From Trochalopteron elliotii (taxonomy: Eukaryota > Chordata > Aves > Passeriformes > Leiothrichidae): a DNA stretch of 64,000 nucleotides. Location: positions 1 to 64,000 of the forward strand of contig JANPWX010000544.1 of assembly GCA_024734555.1 (NCBI GenBank), in the 5' to 3' direction. The notes under the pieces were generated by a model. That model saw only the letters and a list, made by a program, of their open reading frames with translations. It made no database searches and had not been told where the DNA came from. Positions 35,540 to 44,770 of the stretch are shown in pieces (positions within the stretch are counted from its first letter, which is position 1; each line of letters begins with the position of its first letter). Both the position numbers and the translations under genes were made by a program.

Positions 35540-36129
35540 GTGACCCATGAGGGACAGGAGGTGACCCATGAGGGACAGGGGGTGACCCATGAGGGACAGG
35601 AGGTGACCCATGAGGAACAGGAGGTGGCCCATGAAGGACAGGAGGTGACCCATGAGGGACAGGAGGTGGCCCATGAAGGACAGGAGGTGACCCATGAGGG
35701 ACTGGAGGTGACCCATGAGGGACAGGAGGTGGCCCATGAAGGACAGGAGGTGGCCCATGAAGGACAGGAGGTGACCCATGAGGGACTGGAGGTGACCCAT
35801 GAGGGACAGGAGGTGGCCCATGAAGGACAGGAGGTGACCCATGAGGGACTGGAGGTGACCTATGAGGGACAGGGGGTGACCCATGAGGGACAGGAGGTGG
35901 CCCATGAGGGACAGGGGGTGACCCATGAGGGACAAGAGGTGGCCCATGAGGAACAGGGGGTGACCCATGAGGGACTGGAGGTGGCCCATGAGGGACAGGA
36001 GGTGACCCATGAAGGACAGGAGGTGACCCATGAGGGACTGGAGGTGGCCCATGAGGAACAGGGGGTGACCCATGAAGGACAGGAGGTGACCCATGAAGGA
36101 CAGGAGGTGGCCCATGAGGGACAGGAGGA
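35540..36129. repeat. 21-bp minisatellite, about 28 units
   Basis: The unit is GACCCATGAGGGACAGGAGGT with recurrent variants (GGCCCATGAAGGACAGG, GGGACTGGAGG, GGAACAGGGGG). The unit is a multiple of three with no stop, so the array is open on both strands: a THEGQEV-type heptapeptide on the plus strand and an MGHLLS(F/L)-type one on the minus strand. There is no upstream exon signal, so I treat these frames as non-coding. A TGATGC-type LTR begins 72 bp to the right. Confidence 0.95.
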
Positions 36130-36201
36130 TGGTATCTCCTGGATAACTCACCCAGCCCCTCTCCTTCCAGGCAACCTGGGACTGAGTTGCAGTGAGCAGG
36201 G

Positions 36202-36634
36202 TGATGCCTGGAATGGCCACCTAGAACAGAGGCTAGGCAGAGTGAAAAGAATAAAGTGGATATTTATTAAAGGCCTTTAACAGGTTCACCTTGGGCAGTC
36301 AAAAGCCTGGCAGAGGCTACACCCAAGGGGGATGATGGTCATGAGTGTTTTGGGCAGATATAATCTGGTCTATTTGCACATCAGAGGTTAATTGTCCAAT
36401 TACAGTTTCAGGAAATGAAGTCACACTCCCCCAGTTTGCTTCCCCCCAGTTTATTTTTGTTTATACTTTTTGGGGGCTGAGGCTGTGATGGTGACCTTGG
36501 TTCTCAGGCCTGGCAGGATTGTTTTATGTGACCAAACTGAAGGGAGCTCACTGACACTCTGTGTGGAGTTCAGGGCTTTACACTAATGCATTTCAGGATC
36601 TGAAAAACATAAAGGCTGAAAACTTAATGCATCA
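36202..36634 (-). mobile_element. ERV LTR, family with TGATGC termini, copy B
   Basis: The plus strand starts TGATGCCTGG and ends TTAATGCATCA. The minus strand has AATAAA near its 3' end, within the reverse of GATATTTATTAAAGGCC. It is homologous to 22117-22564 with many substitutions and small indels. The flanks share AGGG (36198-36201 and 36635-36638), a plausible short target-site duplication, so this is likely a solo LTR. Confidence 0.8.
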
Positions 36635-37627
36635 AGGGAACAACCTGCAGGTGTTTATAGACTCTTGCTGGTGTGCAGTGGCACTGGGGCAGTGACATGT
36701 TCAGGTCTCTTGGCGTGGTACCAGGTTTCTGAGGAGTCCAGCAGCATTGCTGAGCTGGGGAATGAAGAGCTCTGGCAGTGTGGGGTTCATGTCACACTCA
36801 CTTGGAGCAGTCTGTGGGTGTCTGTCCCTGTGCTTTGTGCCCTAAATGCTGCCCAGTGCCTCCCCTTAAGGGTTTGGCTCAGCCAGCCTGCCCTGGTGGT
36901 GCAGTTCTGGTGGTGACCAGTACCAATGGCCCCAGAAAGAGCTGCAAGTCTTCCCCCACTGTTGAATGTCCTTTCACCCAGCTGAGGACTGGCCTGTTCA
37001 GGGTGTGCTGCATATTCCTGCATGGCAGGACTAGACAAGGACTAATCCTTCCAATGTAGCTTTTTCCCTCTCTAAGCAATCTCTGGGGATGTATTTTTCT
37101 AGCACCAGACAGCTCAGACTCCCTTGAAGTACTAATGAACTATTTCAATAAGGAAAACTACCAGAAGTTTTGTATGCATTTGAAATAAGAGGTTACCCTT
37201 CATAACTCTTCAATTTTCCTGCCCTGTGATCTGTGCAGTCCTAAACCTGCTCCCTCCTGTGTCTGCACACCGTAGACAGCTCGGAGCATCCAGCCATTAT
37301 AGTCATGATTTCTTTGTGGCTCCTATAATTTATTCATCCCAAGATGCTCTCCTACATCTGCAATAACATCATTTCAGTTTGTTATAGCACCGGCTTTAAA
37401 GTTTTATAAACCTGGTGACAAGTTGAAAAGTTACAAGAGGATTGTTGCAGAGGGCTAGTGTAGGAAACAAGGCTTCCAGATAAAAACGTCTGCAGGAACA
37501 GGGGTGTGAAAGGCAGGATGCCTGTGGGATTGCCAGTTCCTTCTGCTGGGGGACAGCCTGCAGTGGGGAGGGGTTGGGGGTCAGGGTAGGGTGCTTGGCA
37601 AAGCTGACCTCGATGTTTTGCTGCAGG

Positions 37628-37655
37628 GAATCACAGAATGGTCTGGGTTGGAAGG
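37628..37655 (-). mobile_element. CR1 fragment, left piece of an interrupted copy
   Basis: AATCACAGAATGGTCTGGGTTGGAAG is the reverse complement of the CR1 3' terminus. The element breaks off at 37655 and resumes at 38241 with AAAGCTCATCTCATTCC, the continuation expected in CR1. The sequence between is an ERV fragment. Confidence 0.85.
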
Positions 37656-38129
37656 TGTCGGATTATGCCCTTTTCTGAGCCAGAGATGGGGCAACTGAAA
37701 GGTGTTTCAAAAACTTTTATTCCATTTTCAGTCTCATGTGAAGGGTGAGACAATGCAGATGTTACAATTCACACCATCACAATCAGAAGCCAAACTATCT
37801 CCTAATTACAAAACGTTATAAGCATTTCTTGGCCTATCAGCTTTTGCCACACAATGCTGTTAATGCCTTAAAACCAATCATCTAAAATCACCTCTCATGG
37901 GTCCTGCTACAGTGCACCTTTCATAGTTCTATTCTTCCAAAGTATCCAGTCTTCTTTGCAAGGCCATCCTTTGAAACTTGTTTCCAGTTCCATTTCTCTC
38001 TCAGCAATGTCCATCCTATCCCGTGGCATTTCTAACTCAGCATTTCTTATCTCCAAGTTTGCATACAGATGCACATTATGTGAGCCTTGTGTAAGGCCTT
38101 GAGAATTCTCTGCAAATCCATTTCCCACA
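37656..38129 (-). mobile_element. ERV LTR (474 bp) inserted in CR1
   Basis: Read on the minus strand, the LTR starts TGTGGGAAATGG at 38129 and ends CATAATCCGACA at 37656, with AATAAAA near its 3' end. It is clearly homologous to the plus-strand LTR at 51069-51540. Its 5' side is joined to an ERV internal remnant, so it is a 3' LTR of a truncated provirus and not a simple solo LTR. Confidence 0.85.
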
Positions 38130-38240
38130 TTTCCCCTTCTCTCTTGAATGGAAAATACTTCTTTGATGGCCTTGTTGGTTGTTTGCTGTGCACAGTGAAG
38201 TACACAAGGCACTATCACCAGTATTATCATTGTAACAATC
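38130..38240 (-). pseudogene. remnant of an ERV env C-terminus
   Basis: On the minus strand about 37 codons encode a hydrophobic stretch followed by a Cys- and basic-rich tail, then run in frame into the LTR. This resembles the membrane anchor and cytoplasmic tail of the envelope transmembrane subunit in endogenous betaretrovirus-like (ERVK-type) elements. No surface subunit, fusion peptide or other retroviral gene is present. It is a truncated, non-functional relic. Confidence 0.55.
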
Positions 38241-38378
38241 AAAGCTCATCTCATTCCAAACCAGGACACCTTCCACTACCCCAGGTTGTTCCAAGCTCCA
38301 TCCAACCTGGCCTTGGAGACTTACAGGGATCCAGGGGCAGCCACAGCTTCTCTGGGCACCCCCTTCCCAATGTCTCAG
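38241..38378 (-). mobile_element. CR1 fragment, right piece of the interrupted copy
   Basis: The piece runs CTCATCTCATTCCAAACC, CACCTTCCACTACCCCAGG, CCATCCAACCTGGCCTTGG and CAGCCACAGCTTCTCTGGGC, all minus-strand CR1 3' words in proper order. It continues the piece ending at 37655. Confidence 0.85.
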
Positions 38379-39461
38379 TGCTCCCCATCCCTGTGCCCCT
38401 GTTTCCAGGCTGTGCCTGTTGGAGTGGCTGCTGTGGTGCTGGCGCTGGATCTCTTGGAGGTTATGGCAGGAAGAATCGTGGCTGTTATTTCCCAACTTCT
38501 CGAAGCTTGCTTGAAAAACAAGCTGTCTGCTTTGGCAGATTTCCCTGTCCAAGAGAGATGTAAAGCATATCTCAAGGCAAAACCATGAGCTGCAAGGGTT
38601 TCCAATTAGCTTTTAACCCAAAATGAAGTGGACCAGTGTTTGTGTAAGGGTGTTCTTGACCAGCACAGTTTATCCTACAACTTCTTAGACCATCATCAGT
38701 GGGGCATCACTCTTCTCACTACATCAAAATTTCCACCTTTTGGGCATGCTTGAAATAGACTTTGTGGTGGAATCTGTCCTGAGCAGGCTTTGCAGTTCTG
38801 CTTTCACTGGAATATATGGACACCTGCAATGCTGGACAAACCCGACTTTGCTGCAATGTGCCCTTGAGAAGGATTTTCCTGTGGTGTAGATGTCTTGAGC
38901 TTTAAAAAACAAGATTTTAAAGAAGAAAGTTCTACTATTATGCTGTGCCTTTTAGTACCACCTACTCTCTTCAAATGTATCAATGTTTTCCCTATTCTTA
39001 ATTGAAAACGTTGTTTTGTTGCTGTCTCTTTTCAATGGAGAAATGACACACAGATCCTTCTCAGTTGCTATGTCCTTGGGTATCCAAATGTTTTAAAAAA
39101 GCAAAGGTTAAAGCATTTAAATCCTACAGTCAGGGTTTGCTGGAGTTGTACGCTGTGAGATATGAGTGTGACATGACACTCCAGTGCTGCAAATGTTTCC
39201 CTGTAGCCTTGGGTATCCCCAGCCCTGTGACACTGTGGTGTCTAAACTCTCTGTGTGTGTATACATTACATCTTGGCATTCAAGGCTGCTGAATATTTAG
39301 GACTGCCAAAATATGGGAGAACCAGGAGGCAGTGTTGGTGCTGAGCTGCAGATGGTGCCCTGCCATGGTGCTGCAGGGGATATAATCCTGCTGGATTGCT
39401 GGAGGCTCCTGGGATGGAAGTGTTGTAGGTAGCAGAGGGGGCTGTGGGGCCTTGTGGTGGA

Positions 39462-39651
39462 GAAGGATTCAGGGGGGATTCATGGTGGATATGAGGAGAA
39501 ATTTCTTCACTGAATGGGTGGTTAAGAATTTGAACAGGCTCCCCAGGGAAGTGGTAAAGTCACCATCCCTGGCAGTACTCAAAAACTGGGCAGACCTGGC
39601 AGTTTGTGGTGTGGTTTAGTGGCCATGGGGGTTTTTGGTCAAAGGTTGGCC
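39462..39651 (+). mobile_element. CR1 fragment, left part of a split copy
   Basis: CR1 plus-strand words include GGATATGAGGAGAAATTTC, GAACAGGCTCCCCAGGGAAG, GTCACCATCCCTGGCAG and GGTCAAAGGTTGGCC. The element is cut at about 39651 and resumes at 39921. Confidence 0.8.
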
Positions 39652-39920
39652 TTCACAGAATCCCAGAATCACCAGGTTGGAAGAGACCTCCAAGATCATT
39701 GAGTCTAACCCAGCCCCAACACCTCAACTAAACCCTGGCACCCAGTGCCACATCCAGTTTTTCTTTAAACACATCCAGGGATGTGACTCCACCACCTCCC
39801 CGGGCAGGGCAATCCAGTGCTTTATCACTCTTTCTGTGAAAGACTTCTCCCTAATATCCAACCTATATTTCCCTTGGCACAGGCTGAGACTGTGTCCTCT
39901 TGTTCTGTCAGTTGCTGCCT
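39652..39920 (-). mobile_element. CR1 inserted inside another CR1
   Basis: The piece begins TCACAGAATCCCAGAATCACC and continues with GGAAGAGACCTCCAAGATC, CATCCAGGGATGTGACTCC and CTTCTCCCTAATATCCAACC, the reverse complement of a CR1 3' region. It separates the two parts of a plus-strand CR1, so it inserted later. Confidence 0.85.
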
Positions 39921-39970
39921 TGATGAGCTTGGAGGTGTTTTCCAACCTTAATGATTCTCTGAGTCTTGAT
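39921..39970 (+). mobile_element. CR1 3' terminus, right part of the split copy
   Basis: TTGATGAGCTTGGAGGTGTT, TTCCAACCTTAATGATTCTC is the standard CR1 3' end and continues GGTTGGCC at 39651. Confidence 0.8.
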
Positions 39971-42776
39971 CTGCTCGTGGTAAGGATGGCAGAGCTCTGA
40001 CGTGGGGTGAGCTGTTCCTACAGGCATGGGCAGGTGGGGGGTTATGAGCTTTTTTTATACACAAGGGGCTTCCATGTGCTGTGATATAAACCAGGGTATT
40101 ACATCAGACACCTGGCATGAAAAGTTTCTTCAGGGCTGGCTGGGACCTGTGCCTTGCTCTGCTGGTGGTGCCTCAGCACAGCTGGGCCCACACAGCTCTT
40201 GTGCCTTCAGCCCCTGGTGTGTGGGGCTGCAGTGAACGGGATGGGCTGGGAAATCAAACATCTGTACATGAGAAACAGCATTTTCCTGAAGGGGAGACTT
40301 ACCAGGGGAGGCAAAGGTCCATGTGCACACTGCCATCAGCCACACAGTCACCCTGGGGACCTGCTCACTTTGCTTCTCCAGCAGTGGGAAGTGGGAGACA
40401 CCTTCCTTCAGGCTGGGTGAGGCAAAGCAACAGCACATTGATGCTTTTCCTGCTGCTAGAGGGGTGTTTGGAGGAATAAAAGATGGCTGTGGCAGGGTGG
40501 AGAGTAACCTCCAAACATCTCTGGACTTGGCAGCTTTGAGATGCTCTTGTTTGCATGCAGGAGGAGCAACTGCCTGCTCTGAGGCTTGTCTGGAGAGAGG
40601 GCAAGAGTAGAAATCCACTGAGCTCCAGAAACACCTTTGCAAAGCTGATGTCAGGGACCCACCTCACGTGCCATCATTAGGTTTGTGGTTAGGATTTTTT
40701 TATCCTTGCAGCAGCGATATCCTGTGAGTGCTGAGGATTAGGGTGACTTTCACCAGCACTGACACTGCCTAGAATGTCAAGGATCAGATGTGGACACCTG
40801 CTCACATCACACGATGCCTTTCTTTAACAGAATTCCCACTGCTTGTGCTGAAACATCCCCTGGACGGAGGCAGTGTGTGAGGACAAGGAAAGCATCTGGC
40901 CTCAGGGGTGCTCTGCAGGGTGCTAGTGGGGGGATTGGGTGCTCCAGTTTAAACAAGGAGTGGTCCCCTGTCTGCCTGAAAGATGGGGATGGTTCTTCCA
41001 AAGAGGTTGCATAAAATAGTCAAGAATAAAGTGAACTCCTGAAGGGGCCTGGAGTGCTCCCCATTCACTGCTTCTGAAATCAGTTGCAAAGAGATTGTCC
41101 TGGCTTAAAAGCTGGAAAATAGGTCAGTGTGACTCATATGTCAATATTTACTGCATTTATGGCAACTTGTAGAAAGGAAAAATCTCGCCTGCCTTCCATA
41201 ATCCTTCACAAGTTACCCCCATTCCCCTGACAAAACTCTCCCTGTGCCCTTGCTCCTGGTACTGCTTCTGCTGCAGTGACAGCCCAGTAAATTCACCACT
41301 ACTTAGAGTCCAGTTGCTAAGTAACAAGCCAAAGATCACTGTGCAGTCTCTCCAAACGCCGTGGCCAGCTGGGAGCTGGATCTGCACAAAGCCCCAGGAA
41401 TTCCTTTGGAGGCAGAAGTCTCAGGGACTCAGAGAGGAGCAGTCCTCGTGTGAGGGGGCAGCTCCATTGCTTCCCCAAAAAGAGCTCCCCTCTGCTTGTG
41501 CTGATGGGCTATGAGTTTTTCAACATTAATGATGACCTTGAATGGATATTTTTGTTGGCCAAATGGCAGGATTTGGCCCTAAGTAGGAGGTGAACTGTGG
41601 GAACCTTGCTGGAGCAAGCTCAGTTGAGGAAAGACTGAACTGCTGGATAAGGGAATGATTCTTTTTCTTGTCCCTGAAGCTTTCCATTCTACTCTGCTTG
41701 TTTCTGCCTGGGGACCTTCCAGCACTCACCTGATATCTTAATGGGGGAGTTTACAGAATGGTCTTTTTCTGCATGGGAAATGGGAATGGGAAATGGGAAA
41801 TTCTGGGTTTTGGGAGAGCTGTGGGGTGAACTGGCCGATTCCCAGCCCAGACTTTGGGGTTTGCAGCATGAATAAAACATGGTTGCCAGGAGTGATCCCC
41901 CACTGTGACCCTTTCCACTGTGCTGCTCTCCCTGGGGAACAGCTCTGCCAGTCCTCCAGTGTGACTTCAAGCCTGGGGAGGGCTGAGTCAGCCCTGCCCC
42001 AGTGCTCAGCCCCAGAGTTCTCACGTTTGGCTCTCCAGGCAGCTTCCCAAACCCATTTGGGTGCACTCCCAGCCAAGGCCAAGTTCAGTGTGCACTGGGG
42101 AGGTGAGTGCACCCCACGCCAGGAGAGGAGTCGTGCTGGGGAGGAGGAGAGGCTGTGGCTGCATGGTTTGCAGCGTGCCTTCAGCTGAACAGGGCTATGC
42201 ATTGCAGTGCTCCATCTGTTCCTCCATCAGCCGAGTTATCTTTAGCTCTGAACATGTCAGTGTTGTGTGGTGCTGGTATGAACCACTTCAGCTTGCACCC
42301 CAGCATTCCTGTAGTAGTCAGAATTCCTACTGCAGAAAACTGCCTGGGATCATTTCCACACTCCTCCCCCCCTGCCCCACCCTTGCTTAAATTTTTATTC
42401 ATGTTTTCACATGGGCAAAACTCCCCCAGCCTATATATATTTTTTATAGATAAACATGCATTAAAAAGCTGGCTCTGTTTGAGAGCAATGTTCCAAACTG
42501 CCACCTGTTTCAATAGCAATGTTGCAGCGTTGGAGAGGATTACTGCAGAATGCTAAAGTAGCTTTTCCCCCCAAGTGAAAGCTTCATCTGATTTGATTGA
42601 AAACCAAATTAGACCTTGAGATTCTGACCTCCTGACATCCTGTCATATATACATTTAAAGCACCCAGCAACAGAGGACGTATTTGTGCAAGAGTGCCAGT
42701 GCCTCAATATAGAACCTAAATCCAAATACAAGTGCTTGCGTGTCGTGCTGCTATTTGAATATGTAAATAAATGGGG

Positions 42777-42786
42777 CTATAAATAG
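42777..42786. promoter_or_regulatory. MEF2 consensus site
   Basis: CTATAAATAG fits the MEF2 consensus YTA(A/T)4TAR exactly. It lies at the end of an AT-rich, repeat-free stretch (42560-42800) that may be conserved. MEF2 factors are active in neurons, but function here is inferred. Confidence 0.3.
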
Positions 42787-44287
42787 CTCTATATGTTATG
42801 TACATGTTAAGTGAAGGTGGCAGATCCGACAGCTGAATGGCTCTGCTGTTTCTGAATGCTGGGAGAGGCTCCCTGCACGCTCCCCACATCTCCCATGTTT
42901 GCTCCTACCCTTCTCAGCCTCTCTGCTATCACATTTTTCAGGCCTCTGGAGAAGATCGTGTGTGGGGACAGGAGCTGTTAATATTCTGAGTCTGTGCTGA
43001 GTTGCTAGGCTACAGAGAAAAAGGAACATTCAAGGAAAAGGGATGGTGGAAGGAAGAGGGTCTGCTGAGCTGTTTGGAGATCCAGAGAGGTCCTCTAGTC
43101 AGAGGGAGGGATCGTTTTGGGGAAGGACAGCATGCATCCATGTGGGATGAGTTGTGGGTAGCCCCTGCTGCCCTGGCACAAAGAGAATCTCAGGCCAGCC
43201 CCACCCGGGAAAAAATGGCAGAGGAGGGAGTAAAAGGCAAGATCCACTGGCCCCTCCCAGGTCTCTGCTTGCCAGGTGTGCACAGCTGGTCTCCTGCTGC
43301 CCATTCCAGGGTGTGCTGGGTCACCAGGCTGAGAATGCCATCTCACACATCCCTGCCTGCCTTTTCCAGGGTGTGCTGAGCTTGCAGCTGAGGCTCTGGT
43401 GAGGAGGGGAGTGAACCCAAATCATGCTCACTGCTCACAGGTTGGATCTCATCTTCTTTTTCCTCTGCTACCCCAGTGTCTCCTGGATCTTCAGTGTGAC
43501 AGCAGGGGAGGGCAGCCTGTGCCTTCTGTGTCCCTGAGCACCTCCTTTGATGCTTTCCTGGGTCACTGATACACAAAGCATTGACCCTTTTATCCATCAA
43601 GAGTTTGTGGCTAGGATTGCAGGGGACTTGAGGTTTCACAAGCTTCACATACAGAAGCTCCTGTCTGAGCCTTGTTATCCCAGTCCCAGCTGTTTGCCCC
43701 AAAAAGGAGTGTCAGGTATTTAGCTGTACCAGCTGTGAGCCAGCAGACCTCTCAGGTTCAGTGTGTTCCACTCCTCTGGAGGGATGGGCTTGCCCTATGC
43801 TTCTCTCTGTATCAGATCCCTCAGAAAAAAAAAAATTAAACAGAGCTTTTGGGTATTTTTATTATCTGGATACTTTATTTACTGAGCTCACGTGGGCTCC
43901 CTGCCAGCTTTGCAAATAGAGCTCCTTGGCTCCAGGACTGTTGGTCCTGGTGCTGCAGTGAGCACTCACTCAGTGTGGACAGGGACTGCAGCTTGTTCTC
44001 CCCATCCAGTTGGCTGTGAAATCAAAGTCTGCTCTGCTTGTGGACCTCCTCAGCCTGCTTTTTTTTTCCCCTTTTTTTTTTTCTCCTCCATGCATCCTGT
44101 AATAAGCTTGACTTGTTCAGCAGAATCAGGAGTGTTTGGTACAGCTGCAGTGTGAATGCTGTTCTCAGTGTTGCCAGCACCCACCCATCAGGTCTGTGAT
44201 CCTGCAGGCAGGATGGGGATGGATGAAGTGGGAGAGGACCAGCATGGTGGGCACTGCTGCTGGGCTCAGCCTGGGCTGCTTCCCTTG

Positions 44288-44674
44288 NNNNNNNNNNNNN
44301 NNNNNNNNNNNNNNNNNNNNNNNNNNNNNNNNNNNNNNNNNNNNNNNNNNNNNNNNNNNNNNNNNNNNNNNNNNNNNNNNNNNNNNNNNNNNNNNNNNNN
44401 NNNNNNNNNNNNNNNNNNNNNNNNNNNNNNNNNNNNNNNNNNNNNNNNNNNNNNNNNNNNNNNNNNNNNNNNNNNNNNNNNNNNNNNNNNNNNNNNNNNN
44501 NNNNNNNNNNNNNNNNNNNNNNNNNNNNNNNNNNNNNNNNNNNNNNNNNNNNNNNNNNNNNNNNNNNNNNNNNNNNNNNNNNNNNNNNNNNNNNNNNNNN
44601 NNNNNNNNNNNNNNNNNNNNNNNNNNNNNNNNNNNNNNNNNNNNNNNNNNNNNNNNNNNNNNNNNNNNNNNNNN
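44288..44674. other. assembly gap (387 N)
   Basis: The bases are unresolved. An ATCC array abuts the right edge, so the gap probably hides the rest of that tandem repeat. Open frames drawn across it have no meaning. Confidence 0.98.
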
Positions 44675-44770
44675 ATCCATCCATCCATCCATCCATCCAT
44701 TCCTCATCCATCCATCCATCCATCCATCCATTCCTCATCCATCCATCCATCCCTCCATCCATCCATCATG
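44675..44770. repeat. (ATCC)n array with ATTCCTC interruptions
   Basis: About twenty ATCC units are broken twice by CATTCCTCATCC at a spacing of about 28 bp, giving a higher-order repeat. The left end is lost in the gap. Confidence 0.9.

Noticed and set aside
35540..36129. CRISPR-like regular repeat
   Set aside because: Units are contiguous with no unique spacers, and the surroundings are a vertebrate intron.
35516..36280. Two opposing repeat-protein frames of more than 230 codons
   Set aside because: The 21-bp minisatellite has no stop in these frames by composition. Nothing outside the array supports a gene.
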